Notes: generated by a model not told the origin, from the letters alone. A stretch of DNA of 64,000 bases from Polynucleobacter sp. MWH-UH2A (GCF_018687195.1 NZ_CP061321.1:1612001-1676000); one strand, 5' to 3'. Shown: positions 24,027 through 34,705, counted from the stretch's first letter. Made by a program: numbers and translations.

Positions 24027-26570
24027 TCAATCTTCCTCGAGGAAAGTCTTGAGCTTGTCGCTGCGGCTTGGATGACGCATCTTACGGAGTGCTTTCGCTT
24101 CAATCTGACGAATACGCTCACGAGTGACGTCAAACTGTTTTCCCACTTCTTCAAGAGTATGGTCTGTACTCATCTCTACACCAAAACGCATACGCAATAC
24201 TTTTGCTTCACGTGGCGTAAGTGAGTCCAATACATCCTTCACAACATCGCGCATGGAGTCATGCAATGCCGCTTCAGAAGGAGCAAGGGTATTTCCGTCT
24301 TCAATGAAGTCACCTAAATGAGAATCTTCATCATCACCAATTGGGGTTTCCATCGAGATTGGCTCTTTCGCAATCTTCATGATCTTGCGGATCTTATCTT
24401 CTGGAATCTCCATCTTCAGCGCCAAGGTTGCTGCATCTGGCTCATGACCAGTTTCTTGCAAGATCTGACGGCTGATACGGTTCATCTTATTGATGGTCTC
24501 AATCATGTGCACAGGGATACGGATCGTACGCGCTTGGTCAGCAATCGAACGAGTAATCGCCTGACGAATCCACCAAGTTGCATAAGTTGAGAACTTATAA
24601 CCACGACGGTATTCAAACTTATCTACCGCCTTCATCAAACCAATGTTGCCTTCCTGGATCAAATCCAAGAACTGCAAGCCACGGTTGGTGTATTTCTTGG
24701 CGATCGAGATAACCAAACGTAAGTTGGCTACAGTCATCTCACGCTTCGCTTCACGGGCACGCTTCTCGCCCGCGATCATTTGTTTATTTACTTCTTTGAG
24801 TTCAGGCAATGGAATAACTACATTCTTCTGAATGTCAATTAACTTCTGTTGCAATTCCTGAATCGCCGGAACGTTACGTTGCAAGAGCGCGCTGTATGGC
24901 TTGCCCTCTTTGAGCAACTTATCTGTCCAGCCTAAGTTCATAGACATCTTAGGGAAATCTTTTAATACTTCACCACGATTCACGCCTACTTTATCAACCA
25001 GCAAGCTAACGATGCCGCGCTCCAATTTCCAAACTTGATCTACCTGGGCGCGCATGGTGTCACATAATTTCTCAACACTCTTCGCTGTTAAACGGAAACC
25101 TAGTAATTCTGCGCGAATCGCATCTTGTGCTTTGACATAAGCAGGGCAGTTGTAGCCATCTTTATCAAAGGCACGGCGCATTTTTTCTGCTTGAGTGCGA
25201 ACGATTGCAAATTTCTCTAGTGAGATTTGCTTTAATTCTTCTAATTGCTTGGCATTCGCAGTTGCAGCACCACCGCCGCCACCGCCTTCGTCGTCACCGT
25301 CTTCTTCACCGTCTTCAGCATCAGGATCTACTTCAGACTCTTCAGGTCCTAACTTGATGTCTTCCGCATTTGGATCGACTAAGCCATCCACGAATTGGTC
25401 AATCTCTAATTCACCGGCGGCAATCTTGTCTACGTTACTGAGAATCTCGGCAATGGTTACAGGGCATGCGGACAAAGCCATCACCATATCTTTGAGGCCA
25501 GCTTCAATCTTTTTCGCGATGACGATCTCGCCTTCGCGAGTCAACAAATCTACCGTACCCATTTCACGCATATACATACGTACTGGATCGGTTGTGCGTC
25601 CGAACTCAGAGTCCACAGTAGAAAGTGCAGCTTCAGCCTCTTCTTCAGCCTCTTCTTCAGAAGCTGCGGCTGCGGTGTTATCTGACAGAATTAATGTTTC
25701 TGCGTCTGGCGCTTGTTCGTAAACGGTAATACCAATGTCATTTAACAAGCTGATCAAAGTTTCCAATGCATCCGCATCAGATAACTCATCAGACATCACG
25801 TCATTCATTTCGCCATGGGTCAGGTAACCCTTGGACATACCCATCTTGATCAAAGTCTTTAAGCGGGCACGGCGTAACTCTTGTTGTTCTTCAGTACCTA
25901 ATTGTTGTGCAGCAAATTCTTTTAAGAGGGCTTTTTCTTTAGCCTTACGCTCACGCGCTTTTTGACGATCAGTTAATACTGGCTCTGCGCCATCTGTGGC
26001 AGCTTCTTTAGCTTTGCGGCCGCGCTTCTTCTCTTCTTGAGGAGCAACAACCTCAGCCTCAACCGCTTTCGCTTTTTTGCCTTTTAACTCTTTTACCTCT
26101 TCAACCTTTGCAGTAGCCTTACCTTTTTTTGCTGGCTCTACTTTTACTTCTGCTTTTGTTGCCTTAGTTGGCTTCTCCGCTTTTACGGGAGCTTTCGCAA
26201 CAACTTTAGATTTTGGTGCTGGTTTAGCGGGGGCCTTCGCAACAACTTTCGGTTTCGGTGCAGGCTTAGCTGGCGCTTTTGCTTTAGCAACTGGCTTTGC
26301 AGGTGCTTTCGCTTTTACTGCTGGCTTTGCTGGGGCCTTTGCTTTCGGTGCAGGTTTAGCTGGCGCTTTTGCCTTAGCAACGGGCTTAGCAGGCGCTTTT
26401 GCTTTTACTGCAACCTTCGCTTTTGGGGCTGGCTTGGCTGGTGTCTTCGCCTTAGCTGCCGGCTTTGCAGGTGCTTTCGCCTTTACTGCAGCTTTCTTTG
26501 GTGCTGGTTTAGCAGGTGCCTTTGCTTTTGGGGCAGGTTTAGCGTTTTTTTTGGTCTTGGTATTCGGCAT
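24027..26570 (-). CDS. rpoD: RNA polymerase primary sigma factor RpoD (sigma-70)
   Basis: An 847-residue housekeeping sigma factor, much longer than the E. coli 613. Residues 1-135 are an Ala/Lys/Pro-rich tail of imperfect repeats such as [13 protein letters not shown]. Region 1.1 follows (about 205-290), then region 1.2 ([20 protein letters not shown]). An acidic, Gly-rich spacer lies near residue 425. Region 2 ([32 protein letters not shown]) binds core and the -10 element. Region 4 ([20 protein letters not shown]) binds the -35. It is the end of the rpsU-yqeY-dnaG-rpoD group, with its own leader of about 140 nt. Confidence 0.98.
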   Translation of the reverse strand: MPNTKTKKNAKPAPKAKAPAKPAPKKAAVKAKAPAKPAAKAKTPAKPAPKAKVAVKAKAPAKPVAKAKAPAKPAPKAKAPAKPAVKAKAPAKPVAKAKAPAKPAPKPKVVAKAPAKPAPKSKVVAKAPVKAEKPTKATKAEVKVEPAKKGKATAKVEEVKELKGKKAKAVEAEVVAPQEEKKRGRKAKEAATDGAEPVLTDRQKARERKAKEKALLKEFAAQQLGTEEQQELRRARLKTLIKMGMSKGYLTHGEMNDVMSDELSDADALETLISLLNDIGITVYEQAPDAETLILSDNTAAAASEEEAEEEAEAALSTVDSEFGRTTDPVRMYMREMGTVDLLTREGEIVIAKKIEAGLKDMVMALSACPVTIAEILSNVDKIAAGELEIDQFVDGLVDPNAEDIKLGPEESEVDPDAEDGEEDGDDEGGGGGGAATANAKQLEELKQISLEKFAIVRTQAEKMRRAFDKDGYNCPAYVKAQDAIRAELLGFRLTAKSVEKLCDTMRAQVDQVWKLERGIVSLLVDKVGVNRGEVLKDFPKMSMNLGWTDKLLKEGKPYSALLQRNVPAIQELQQKLIDIQKNVVIPLPELKEVNKQMIAGEKRAREAKREMTVANLRLVISIAKKYTNRGLQFLDLIQEGNIGLMKAVDKFEYRRGYKFSTYATWWIRQAITRSIADQARTIRIPVHMIETINKMNRISRQILQETGHEPDAATLALKMEIPEDKIRKIMKIAKEPISMETPIGDDEDSHLGDFIEDGNTLAPSEAALHDSMRDVVKDVLDSLTPREAKVLRMRFGVEMSTDHTLEEVGKQFDVTRERIRQIEAKALRKMRHPSRSDKLKTFLEED

Positions 26571-26603
26571 TTATTAGCACTTACTCACATAACGGTTGTT
26601 GAT

Positions 26604-26627
26604 CGTGACTGTTGAAGAACAGTCACG
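26604..26627 (-). other. Hairpin in the rpoD leader
   Basis: A perfect 10-bp stem (CGTGACTGTT/AACAGTCACG) with a 4-nt loop lies 34 nt upstream of the rpoD ATG. No T-run follows in either direction, so it is not a standard terminator. It could affect rpoD mRNA stability or act as an operator. Confidence 0.5.
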
Positions 26628-26714
26628 TAACTTATTTACTCACTTACACCCAAAATTTCCTAAAAACTAAGCGCAAGTGGCTGAATTAATTCGTTTTTTT
26701 CTTGGGAACAGAGG

Positions 26715-26720
26715 ATTATA
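26715..26720 (-). promoter_or_regulatory. Candidate -10 of an rpoD promoter
   Basis: A perfect TATAAT on the minus strand lies 145 nt upstream of the rpoD start, inside the 232-nt dnaG-rpoD gap. I see no consensus -35 at proper spacing. The gap would allow rpoD to be transcribed separately from dnaG. Confidence 0.4.
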
Positions 26721-26802
26721 GTCGATTGCGACTTTTTTGACCCCCGCTTACCTAAAAATATTGGGCATTTTCAGGTGATTTCTAGGGGTATTTCAGGAAA
26801 TT

Positions 26803-28749
26803 TTAGGCAAATTTCAGCTTTTCGCCCAATTCCCGATATCGGACCTTATCTTGTTCGCTGGAATTGCCCGCAGCAATTTTTTGGGCAATTTCCGTCATTT
26901 CCTGCTTCAGGCTCGCTTTCTCCAACTTATTGAGAGCCCCTTCTAAGTCGGCAGAGGCGCCTTCAAGCTCAACATCGCTACCCATAATGCGCTTTCTTAA
27001 TACCTCATACATGGGTGCAAGTTCGCTGCGGGAGAGTTGATCCTGGAACATTGCAAATGATCCTGCGCCGACCGTCAACTTGCCACTTTCATCTGGAATC
27101 AGTTCAACCTGATTACATTGCACTAATAAATCTGTCATCAATACCAAAGCATTTGCTGAGCGTTGCTCTGCAGCCTTTAATGCCAACATACGATTACCTT
27201 CATTCAACGCCTTACCCAAATGGGGAAACTGAATCAGCACTCGCAAAATTTGTTCTGCTAAATCCATTGGTGCTTTTGGTGGTTCGATCGCTTGCGTAGC
27301 GATGCGTTTTGCAGAGCCCTTAGATGCTTGCCATGGTGCACCCTGTCGATTACCTAAGCCACTAGGATTATTTGCTACATATGTCGATTTTGCTTGTGTC
27401 GCCTGATAGGGCGATGTCTGCACAGGAGCAGGAACTACAGTGAGACCGCAGAATGATTCCAACTCCGCAGGAGTGGTGTTGGTTCGAATAGCCAACTCAC
27501 GTAGTATTTGCGTACGCAAGGCAATCGGTGGCATAGACAAGAGTAAAGGCTTGGCCGCATGGTGCGTCTGAGCCCTGCCCTCTGGCGTAGTCAACTCATG
27601 ATCTTCGCTGGCAACCTTAAAGAAGAAACTCGATAAAGACATCGCTTCTTTAATCACTTTTTCAAAAGCGGCTTCACCATATGCCCTGACATAACTATCT
27701 GGGTCATGCTCTGTTGGCAAGAATAAGAAACGAATCTCTTTATCGTCAGACATAAGTGGCAAGCAAGCTTCAAGTGCACGTTGCGCCGCCCGCTGCCCGG
27801 CTGCATCACCATCAAATGAGAAAACCACTTTATCCGTTTGACGCAGCAACATGCGTACGTGATTTGCGGTACAAGCAGTACCTAATGTCGCTACTGCATT
27901 TGGGAAACCCAACTGCGCAAGAGCCACAACATCCATATATCCCTCGCACACCAAGACATACTCTTTAGCGCGAATGGCTTGTCTTGCTTCAAACAATCCA
28001 TAAAGCGTATTGCCCTTTGAGAACAATGGTGTTTCTGGAGAATTTAAATATTTGGGCTCGCCTTGATCCAAAATGCGTCCACCAAATCCAATGGTTTGCC
28101 CTTTTGGATTGCGAATTGGGAACATGATGCGATCGCGGAAGCGATCATAACGCTTCACCGGCGCACCTTCAGACTGCTCGCCCTGAATAATCAGACCACC
28201 CTCTACAAGAGTCTTCGCAATTTCATCATTTGAGTAAGGCCCAAAGACTGCTTCTAACCCTTGCCAACCATCAGGGGCATAGCCGAGAGCGTAGCGCTTC
28301 GCTATCTCACCCGTCAGGCCGCGCCCTTTGAGGTATTCAACTGCGCGCGTGCTTCCTTTGAGTTGTTGGCGATACCAATCTGCTGCTGAGCTCATCACTT
28401 CACTTAAGGCCATTGCTTGCTGTTGGCGTGCAACATCATTGGCGGTGCGCTCTTCGCGCGGAACATCTAGTCCAGCAGAACGCGCAAGCTCTTCAATCGC
28501 ATCGACATAACCCAGTCCTGAATACTCCATCAAGAAACTAATTGCAGAGCCATGGGCGCCGCATCCAAAGCAGTGATAGAACTGCTTAGTTGGTGAAACA
28601 GAAAATGATGGTGACTTCTCTGAGTGAAAAGGGCACAAACCTTGGTAGTTTGCGCCAGCCTTTTTTAACTTCACATGCTGCCCAACCACATCGACAATAT
28701 CGACCCGATTTAACAGATCGGCAATGAAGGATTGTGGAATGAGCGCCAT
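26803..28749 (-). CDS. dnaG: DNA primase
   Basis: A 648-residue primase making RNA primers at the replication fork. The N-terminal zinc ribbon has the CHC2 pattern (CPFHSEKSPSFSV then FYHCFGCGAHG). The TOPRIM core follows, with VCEGYMDVVALAQLG and FSFDGDAAGQRAAQR carrying the acidic metal ligands. A helicase-binding C-terminal region ends the protein. No Shine-Dalgarno precedes the ATG; CATACT ends 6 nt upstream, suggesting a leaderless transcript. It lies in the classical rpsU-dnaG-rpoD neighbourhood. Confidence 0.97.
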   Translation of the reverse strand: MALIPQSFIADLLNRVDIVDVVGQHVKLKKAGANYQGLCPFHSEKSPSFSVSPTKQFYHCFGCGAHGSAISFLMEYSGLGYVDAIEELARSAGLDVPREERTANDVARQQQAMALSEVMSSAADWYRQQLKGSTRAVEYLKGRGLTGEIAKRYALGYAPDGWQGLEAVFGPYSNDEIAKTLVEGGLIIQGEQSEGAPVKRYDRFRDRIMFPIRNPKGQTIGFGGRILDQGEPKYLNSPETPLFSKGNTLYGLFEARQAIRAKEYVLVCEGYMDVVALAQLGFPNAVATLGTACTANHVRMLLRQTDKVVFSFDGDAAGQRAAQRALEACLPLMSDDKEIRFLFLPTEHDPDSYVRAYGEAAFEKVIKEAMSLSSFFFKVASEDHELTTPEGRAQTHHAAKPLLLSMPPIALRTQILRELAIRTNTTPAELESFCGLTVVPAPVQTSPYQATQAKSTYVANNPSGLGNRQGAPWQASKGSAKRIATQAIEPPKAPMDLAEQILRVLIQFPHLGKALNEGNRMLALKAAEQRSANALVLMTDLLVQCNQVELIPDESGKLTVGAGSFAMFQDQLSRSELAPMYEVLRKRIMGSDVELEGASADLEGALNKLEKASLKQEMTEIAQKIAAGNSSEQDKVRYRELGEKLKFA

Positions 28750-28755
28750 ACGATC

Positions 28756-28761
28756 AGTATG
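28756..28761 (-). promoter_or_regulatory. Candidate -10 for leaderless dnaG
   Basis: CATACT on the minus strand ends 6 nt before the dnaG ATG, so transcription would begin at or within a base of the start codon. The -35 region is not consensus. Confidence 0.35.
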
Positions 28762-28789
28762 AGACGGTTTTCTGGGTTTTACTAGTGAG

Positions 28790-29236
28790 TTACTTCGCTA
28801 GAGCAGCTTTTACTAAGCCAGACACTTTACCCATATCGGCCTTACCAGCTAACTGCCCTTTTAATACACCAATCACTTTGCCCATATCCTGCGGGCCTGC
28901 CGCACCAGTAGATGCTACCGCCGCAGCAACCGCCGCTTCCACTTCTGCATCTGACATTTGGGCTGGCAAGTAGGTTTGCAATATCACCATCTCAGCAGAC
29001 TCAACCGCAACTAGATCATCACGTCCCGCTTTCTCAAACTGAGAAATAGAATCTTTGCGCTGCTTGATCATTTTTTCAACCGTAGAAATCACCGCTGCAT
29101 CGTCGAGCACAATACGATCATCCACTTCACGTTGCTTAATAGCGGCCAATAAAAGACGAATAGTTCCTAGGCGTGCAGTTTCTTTTGCACGCATTGCGGA
29201 TTTCATATCTTCAGTGATTTGATCTTTCAAACTCAT
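28790..29236 (-). CDS. yqeY: GatB/YqeY domain protein
   Basis: A 148-residue protein of the YqeY family, resembling the C-terminal tRNA-binding tail of the amidotransferase subunit GatB. The opening SLKDQITEDMKSAMRAKETARLGTI (read in parts) and the closing QDMGKVIGVLKGQLAGKADM are characteristic, with an all-helical fold. It sits between rpsU and dnaG as in many proteobacteria. Its biochemical role is not established; a link to tRNA or translation is only suggested by fold. Confidence 0.93.
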   Translation of the reverse strand: MSLKDQITEDMKSAMRAKETARLGTIRLLLAAIKQREVDDRIVLDDAAVISTVEKMIKQRKDSISQFEKAGRDDLVAVESAEMVILQTYLPAQMSDAEVEAAVAAAVASTGAAGPQDMGKVIGVLKGQLAGKADMGKVSGLVKAALAK

Positions 29237-29270
29237 GGGACGATCCTAGTTTTCTGAGGTGGTGTTTAAA

Positions 29271-29307
29271 AAGCAAAAACCCGCTGCGTTTCACCGTCAG
29301 CGGGTTT
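29271..29307 (-). terminator. Intrinsic terminator of rpsU
   Basis: On the minus strand the stem AAACCCGCTG/CAGCGGGTTT with an 11-nt loop is followed by a T-rich run, 35 nt after the rpsU stop. It lies between rpsU and yqeY and would make readthrough into yqeY partial. Confidence 0.8.
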
Positions 29308-29341
29308 CAAAGCTTCTCGGTGAAGAGAGCTTTAAATTCTA

Positions 29342-29554
29342 TTAGTAAAGCTTCTTAGGCAACATTTGGCTGCGAATACGCTTGTAATGGCGCTTAGCAG
29401 CTGCAGCCTTTTTACGCTTACGCTCAGCCGTTGGCTTCTCGTAAAACTCGCGTGCACGCAAGTCTGTCAAAAGACCATTTTTCTCAATGGTGCGCTTGAA
29501 ACGGCGCAATGCCACTTCAAATGGTTCGTTTTCGCGAAGGCGGACTGTAGTCAT
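29342..29554 (-). CDS. rpsU: 30S ribosomal protein S21
   Basis: A 70-residue, very basic small-subunit protein that helps mRNA binding near the anti-Shine-Dalgarno region. The family sequence [20 protein letters not shown] and the basic tail [20 protein letters not shown] are present. Length matches E. coli (71). It heads the group with yqeY, dnaG and rpoD, but is separated from them by a terminator. It is divergent from tsaD. Confidence 0.98.
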   Translation of the reverse strand: MTTVRLRENEPFEVALRRFKRTIEKNGLLTDLRAREFYEKPTAERKRKKAAAAKRHYKRIRSQMLPKKLY

Positions 29555-29631
29555 ACTTATTTAACTCGTATATGCTCGATGGGTATCGAAAAAATTAACT
29601 GAATTGCGATTCTAGCACGACCAAGCGAAAA

Positions 29632-30705
29632 ATGATTGTTTTAGGCATAGAAACTTCCTGTGATGAGACTGGGGTGGCGATTTACGACACCAACCCCTGG
29701 GAAGCCGGAAAACCTGCATTTTTAGGCATTCTAGGCCAGGGTTTGCACTCCCAAATCGCCATGCACCGGGATTATGGGGGTGTTGTTCCTGAGCTGGCCT
29801 CCCGAGACCATATTCGTCGTGTTTTACCCCTTTTAGACCAATCCTTAAGTCAATCCGGCCTCAAATTGAGTGATATTGATGCAGTTGCCTTCACCCAAGG
29901 TCCCGGTTTGGCCGGAGCCCTCCTAGTTGGCAGTGCTTTTGCCAAATCCTTAGCCCAAGGCCTCAATTTACCCACTATCGGGGTTCACCACCTAGAGGGC
30001 CACCTCCTTTCCCCGCTTTTGGGTCAAACTGCCCCGCAATTTCCCTTTATCGCCCTCTTGGTTTCTGGTGGGCACACCCAACTCATGAAAGTTTCCGGCA
30101 TAGGCCAATATGAACTTTTGGGTGAGACCTTGGATGATGCTGCTGGCGAAGCCTTTGATAAAACTGCCAAATTGTTGGGTTTGGATTACCCAGGTGGTGC
30201 CGCGATTTCCAAATTAGCCGAAAAAGGTCGTGTCGGCATTTTTGATTTACCTAGACCGATGTTGCACTCCGGCGATCTGGATTTTTCTTTCTCAGGATTA
30301 AAGACTGCCGTCCTCAATCAAGTCAAAAAGTTTGAAGCGCAATCTGTGACAGATTCTGCTGAAGTGGCGCAGTTTCATGCTGACCTTGCCAGAAGTTTTG
30401 TCGATGCCATCGTCGCCGTACTCGTTAGCAAGTCTGAGAAAGCACTCAAGCAAACGGGTTGCAAACACTTAGTTCTTGCTGGTGGTGTAGGCGCCAACTT
30501 ACAACTGCGTAATGCGCTGAATGAAAAAGCCACGAAGAATAACTTTGAAGTGCACTACCCGCCTCTAGAACTATGCACTGATAACGGCGTCATGATTGCA
30601 TTTGCTGGAGCACTGCGTTTGCTGAGCAAAAATAATGACTCCACAACATCTGGAGCCTTTGATATCAAACCCCGCTGGGATTTGCAAAGTAATAACTTGG
30701 TTTAG
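29632..30705 (+). CDS. tsaD: tRNA N6-adenosine threonylcarbamoyltransferase TsaD
   Basis: A 357-residue ASKHA-fold enzyme that transfers threonylcarbamoyl to A37 of ANN-decoding tRNAs with TsaB and TsaE. The start [19 protein letters not shown], the metal-binding [20 protein letters not shown], and the C-terminal [13 protein letters not shown] with [10 protein letters not shown] are diagnostic. No clear Shine-Dalgarno precedes the ATG. It is divergent from rpsU, an arrangement common in this phylum. Confidence 0.97.
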   Translation: MIVLGIETSCDETGVAIYDTNPWEAGKPAFLGILGQGLHSQIAMHRDYGGVVPELASRDHIRRVLPLLDQSLSQSGLKLSDIDAVAFTQGPGLAGALLVGSAFAKSLAQGLNLPTIGVHHLEGHLLSPLLGQTAPQFPFIALLVSGGHTQLMKVSGIGQYELLGETLDDAAGEAFDKTAKLLGLDYPGGAAISKLAEKGRVGIFDLPRPMLHSGDLDFSFSGLKTAVLNQVKKFEAQSVTDSAEVAQFHADLARSFVDAIVAVLVSKSEKALKQTGCKHLVLAGGVGANLQLRNALNEKATKNNFEVHYPPLELCTDNGVMIAFAGALRLLSKNNDSTTSGAFDIKPRWDLQSNNLV

Positions 30706-30721
30706 CTTACTTAAGCGTGCT

Positions 30722-31549
30722 TTATTTCTGGTGGGAGATTCTGGCAAACGCGCTGTGGTTATGAATCGACTCAAAGTTCTCAGCCTCGACCACAAAGGAC
30801 TGAATACGCTGTTCCGCCTTTAAACGGCCAGCCACATCACGCACCAAATCTTCAACAAATTTAGGATTGCTGTAAGAATGCTCAGTGACCCACTTTTCAT
30901 CTGGGCGCTTGAGTAAACCCCATAGCTCACTGGATGCTTCGCTCTCTGCTGCGGCAACCAAATCTTCTACCGTCATTTGCGTTGCTGAATCTAAGGCTAC
31001 TGTCATCGTGACGTGGGAACGCTGATTGTGAGCACCAAATTCTGAAATCTCTTTTGAGCATGGACACAAACTCATGACTGGTACTTGTGCACGTAAACCC
31101 AATTCAATGTCTGCTGCACCACTGACATTTTGTTTGGCCGTTGCCATCCAAGTCACTTCGTAATCCATTAGGCTCTCAACACCCGATACAGGCGCTGCTT
31201 TTTTCACGAAGTGCGTATAGGTAAATTGCACATGACCTTCTTTAGCGTCAAGCAAAGGCAACATCTCGCGCACCAAAGCAACTACTGTAGTGCTATCAAC
31301 TGCCTGCTCTTGCTTTTGCAGCAGCGCCATAAAACGCGACATGTGCGTACCCTTCACATGTGCTGGCAAAGCCACGTCCATCTCAAAAGTGCCAACTGAT
31401 GGAAAGTTACCAGTCTTGCTGCGAATCATTAATGGGTGACGTACCCCACGAATACCAACTTGCTCAATAGGCAAGGCGCGCTTGTCCAAAGTGGACTGCA
31501 CGTCAGGCATTGCACTAGCTTTGAGAAAGGCGGGGTTCATGTCATTCAT
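30722..31549 (-). CDS. folE2: GTP cyclohydrolase FolE2 (type IB)
   Basis: A 275-residue enzyme for the first step of tetrahydrofolate synthesis, converting GTP to dihydroneopterin triphosphate. It belongs to the FolE2 family that replaces zinc-dependent FolE in many bacteria. The catalytic Cys lies in SLCPCSKEISEFGAHNQRSH, and RGVRHPLMIRSKTG is near the N-terminus. I start at the ATG at 31549; a TTG six codons earlier is in frame, and AGAG lies just upstream of the ATG. It begins 25 nt after the dxs stop, so the two are probably cotranscribed. Confidence 0.94.
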   Translation of the reverse strand: MNDMNPAFLKASAMPDVQSTLDKRALPIEQVGIRGVRHPLMIRSKTGNFPSVGTFEMDVALPAHVKGTHMSRFMALLQKQEQAVDSTTVVALVREMLPLLDAKEGHVQFTYTHFVKKAAPVSGVESLMDYEVTWMATAKQNVSGAADIELGLRAQVPVMSLCPCSKEISEFGAHNQRSHVTMTVALDSATQMTVEDLVAAAESEASSELWGLLKRPDEKWVTEHSYSNPKFVEDLVRDVAGRLKAEQRIQSFVVEAENFESIHNHSAFARISHQK

Positions 31550-31574
31550 AACTCTATTTTCAAGCAAAACGATC

Positions 31575-33476
31575 TTATTTGCCTGAAATCACTGAATTTG
31601 CCACGAATACCACCGGAAAACGCTGCTTTATGGAGTTTGTAACGCCTTCAACATCCAGGCCGCACTTGGTCATCAGCAACTGATAGTCGCCATGTTCAAT
31701 GAACTCATCGGGAAGGCCTAACTGAAGTAAGGGCTTCTGAATTCCTAATTTTGTGAGTGCCTCTAAGCAAGCACTGCCAGCACCACCAGCGATCGCACCA
31801 TCTTCGATGGTGACAAAGTAATCATGATCTGCCGCAAGCAATTGAATCAAATCCACATCTAATGGTTTAACAAAGCGCATATTAGCCACGGTAGCATCAA
31901 AACTTTCGGCGGCTTCTAAAGCGCTGTAAAGCAGCGTGCCAAATGCCAATATTGCCACTCTCTTGCCTGCAGGTGCAGATGACTTACGACGAATCTCACC
32001 TTTTCCTAATGGCAAGGTGCGCAACTCGCTTGATGGAGTAGTGCCCACACCGGAACCGCGGGGGTAACGCACTGCGGTTGGATGCGGTTGATGAAATGCC
32101 GTTGTCAATAAATCGCGGCACTCTGCTTCATCTGCTGGCGTCATCACCAACATATTCGGAATGCAGCGCAAGAAAGGAATGTCATACGCGCCAGCATGGG
32201 TTGCGCCATCGGCACCCACCAATCCCGCACGATCGAGCGCAAACAGAACGGGTAAATCTTGCAAAGCCACATCATGAATCAATTGATCATAGGCACGTTG
32301 CAAGAATGTGGAATAAATTGCCACCACTGGCTTCATGCCCTCGCAAGCCATGCCGGCCGCAAAAGTAACCGCATGTTGCTCAGCAATTCCTACGTCGTAA
32401 TAACGCCTGGGGAAATTCTTCTCAAACTCTACGAGACCAGAGCCTTCGCGCATCGCAGGCGTAATGCCGATCAACATCGGATCAGCGTGAGCCATGTCGC
32501 AAAGCCATTCACCAAAAACTTGAGTGAAGGTTTTCTTGCTGGCAGCTGCTTTTTTAACGCCTTCCTGCGGATTAAATTTGCTAGGGCCGTGATACAAAAC
32601 CGGATCGGCTTCAGCGAGCTCATACCCTTGACCTTTTTTGGTCACGACATGCAAGAACTGGGGTCCGCGACCCTCCAAGGCTAAACGGCGCACGTTTTGC
32701 AACATTGGTACAAGCGCATCCAAATCATGGCCGTCGATCGGACCGAAATAATTAAAACCAAATTCTTGGAAGATCGTCGCTGGTGAAACCATACCTTTGG
32801 CATGATCTTCTAATCGTTTTGCAAACTCACGCAAAGGAGGTGCAATTGAAAGAACACTATCAATTCCCTTTTTGGTAGTGGAATAAATATTGCCACTCAA
32901 CAATCGCGCAAGGTGGCGATTGAGAGCGCCCACCGCTGGTGAAATCGACATATCGTTGTCATTCAAAATCACCACCAAAGGCAAATCGTCATAGACGCCA
33001 GCATTATTCATGGCCTCAAAAGCCATGCCACCGGTCATCGCGCTATCGCCAATCACTGCAACAGCGACTTGACGCTCACCCTTTGTTTGAAAAGCGCGTG
33101 CCATGCCCATTGCGGCAGAAATACTTGTGGAAGAGTGCCCGGTACCAAAGGCATCATATTCACTCTCAGCTCGATGCGGAAATCCTGAAAGGCCTTTGTA
33201 CTGACGCAAGGTATTCATACGGTCACGACGGCCTGTCAAGATTTTGTGTGGGTAACTTTGGTGACCCACATCCCAGACGATTCGATCCCGTGGGGTATCA
33301 AATACATAGTGCAAAGCAATCGACAACTCTACGGTTCCCAAGTTGGAGGACAAGTGGCCGCCGGTTTTAGAAACAGAATCCAAAACAAATTGACGCAACT
33401 CATCAGCAAGAGCCGGAAGCTCTTCGCGCGTCAGTTTTCTTAGATCATCAGGAGAGTTAATCGAAAGTAAAGTCAT
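31575..33476 (-). CDS. dxs: 1-deoxy-D-xylulose-5-phosphate synthase
   Basis: A 633-residue thiamine-diphosphate enzyme condensing pyruvate and glyceraldehyde-3-phosphate, the first step of the MEP isoprenoid route. The opening has [19 protein letters not shown]. The ThDP motif is [18 protein letters not shown] with the Asn-Asp pair (LNDNDMSIS), and the transketolase pyrimidine domain has [17 protein letters not shown]. It follows ispA by 20 nt, the usual xseB-ispA-dxs order, so supply of precursor and prenyl diphosphate is coupled. Confidence 0.97.
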   Translation of the reverse strand: MTLLSINSPDDLRKLTREELPALADELRQFVLDSVSKTGGHLSSNLGTVELSIALHYVFDTPRDRIVWDVGHQSYPHKILTGRRDRMNTLRQYKGLSGFPHRAESEYDAFGTGHSSTSISAAMGMARAFQTKGERQVAVAVIGDSAMTGGMAFEAMNNAGVYDDLPLVVILNDNDMSISPAVGALNRHLARLLSGNIYSTTKKGIDSVLSIAPPLREFAKRLEDHAKGMVSPATIFQEFGFNYFGPIDGHDLDALVPMLQNVRRLALEGRGPQFLHVVTKKGQGYELAEADPVLYHGPSKFNPQEGVKKAAASKKTFTQVFGEWLCDMAHADPMLIGITPAMREGSGLVEFEKNFPRRYYDVGIAEQHAVTFAAGMACEGMKPVVAIYSTFLQRAYDQLIHDVALQDLPVLFALDRAGLVGADGATHAGAYDIPFLRCIPNMLVMTPADEAECRDLLTTAFHQPHPTAVRYPRGSGVGTTPSSELRTLPLGKGEIRRKSSAPAGKRVAILAFGTLLYSALEAAESFDATVANMRFVKPLDVDLIQLLAADHDYFVTIEDGAIAGGAGSACLEALTKLGIQKPLLQLGLPDEFIEHGDYQLLMTKCGLDVEGVTNSIKQRFPVVFVANSVISGK

Positions 33477-33496
33477 TACGTTATTGCATTAATTCT

Positions 33497-34396
33497 TTAT
33501 TTACCCCTATTGACTACCAATAGAGCTAAATCTTTTAGGGCTTGAGCTTGATTGCCAAAACCATCCAAACTGCTCATGGCGATTTCTTGCAATTCTTTAG
33601 CCTGCTGCTGTGCATAGTCTAAACCCATCAAGGTCACATAGGTTGGCTTGTTGGCGGCAGCGTCTTTCCCAGCAGTCTTTCCGAGTGTTTGGCTATCGGC
33701 CGTCGCATCCAAGACATCATCCACAATTTGAAACGCTAAGCCCAGCGCTTTGGAGTACTGACTTAACTGCGCCAGTTGATCTGCATTGAGATTGGCGACA
33801 ATACCACCTAATTCAACCGCGCAAGATAGTAATGCGCCTGTCTTCATGGCATGCATTTGCTTCAAGCCTGCCACATCTAATTTTTTGCCCACACTTTCTA
33901 GATCAATTGCTTGGCCGCCTGCCATGCCACGCGATCCTGAAGCAGCTGCTAAACACGCAATCATGCGTAAGCGTTGATTTGCATCGCCAGAGGTATTGGC
34001 TAAAACTTCAAATGCTCGCGTCTGCAATGCGTCGCCAACCAATAATGCAGTTGCTTCATCAAATGCTTTATGAACAGTGGGTCTACCTCTACGTAAATCA
34101 TCGTCGTCCATACACGGCATATCGTCATGCACTAATGAATACGCGTGAATACACTCGACTGCTACTGCAGCGGCATCAAGCATTTCTGTTTTTTGTGATG
34201 AGACTGCATCCCCTAGTTGACCAGCCGCATAAACCAATAAAGGACGAATCCGTTTACCGCCACCCTGTGCGGCGTATCGCATCGCCTCATGTAAACGATG
34301 GGGAATGGTTTGTGGTGAATCGAGTAAACGCTCTAAAACTGACTCCACTCGTTCAGAGCGTGTGCTGAGCCACTCTTGAAATGCAATTGCTGTCAA
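33497..34396 (-). CDS. ispA: Polyprenyl (farnesyl) diphosphate synthase
   Basis: A 299-residue class I prenyltransferase adding isopentenyl units to reach farnesyl diphosphate. The first Asp-rich motif is HDDMPCMDDDDLRRGRPT and the second is FQIVDDVLD, and GGKRIRPLLVY binds diphosphate. The start is a TTG, supported by TGAGG 5 nt upstream and by the lack of any nearby ATG. It is 7 nt downstream of xseB and 20 nt upstream of dxs. Confidence 0.94.
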   Translation of the reverse strand: MTAIAFQEWLSTRSERVESVLERLLDSPQTIPHRLHEAMRYAAQGGGKRIRPLLVYAAGQLGDAVSSQKTEMLDAAAVAVECIHAYSLVHDDMPCMDDDDLRRGRPTVHKAFDEATALLVGDALQTRAFEVLANTSGDANQRLRMIACLAAASGSRGMAGGQAIDLESVGKKLDVAGLKQMHAMKTGALLSCAVELGGIVANLNADQLAQLSQYSKALGLAFQIVDDVLDATADSQTLGKTAGKDAAANKPTYVTLMGLDYAQQQAKELQEIAMSSLDGFGNQAQALKDLALLVVNRGK

Positions 34397-34403
34397 TTAA
34401 GCC

Positions 34404-34637
34404 TCAAGCCTCGAATACGCGCACTTGTTGCTCTACTTGAGCAAGAACGCCTTGGCAATGTTTGAGCAAGGCTGCGCCACGTTGATACGCCAACAAGGTC
34501 TCTTCAAGGGAAAATTTGCCAGACTCCATGTCGGAAATGAGCTTTTCTAGCTCCTTCACAGCCTGCTCGTAACGCAGATCTGGATCAATTTGGACTTCAA
34601 GGCCTGGTTTTGAACTCTCTGACTTTTTGCTTGCCAT
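34404..34637 (-). CDS. xseB: Exodeoxyribonuclease VII small subunit
   Basis: A 77-residue subunit that forms the helical hairpins of exonuclease VII with XseA. The family core YEQAVKELEKLISDMESGKF and SLEETLLAYQRGAALLKHC is present. The ATG at 34637 has AAGGAA upstream, so I reject the longer frame. It is the first gene of xseB-ispA-dxs. The large subunit gene is not in this window. Confidence 0.95.
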   Translation of the reverse strand: MASKKSESSKPGLEVQIDPDLRYEQAVKELEKLISDMESGKFSLEETLLAYQRGAALLKHCQGVLAQVEQQVRVFEA

Positions 34638-34705
34638 AAGCAGTTTCCTTCTGATTTCCCACACGAATAGCCCTACATATTAAAGCGAGAAGACCCCCGG
34701 ATGGG

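Noticed and set aside
25195..25722. Ser/Pro-rich plus-strand frame opposite rpoD
   Set aside because: It is a shadow of the acidic and Gly-rich part of rpoD; the domains of sigma-70 are clear on the minus strand.
26077..26577. Plus-strand open frame rich in Ala, Gly and Phe opposite the rpoD N-terminus
   Set aside because: It is the complement of the Lys/Ala/Pro repeat coding DNA. It has no ribosome site of its own, and its composition is explained by the opposite strand.
26077..26577. Tandem DNA repeats considered as a CRISPR or satellite array
   Set aside because: Units are adjacent without unique spacers, vary in length, and keep the rpoD reading frame.
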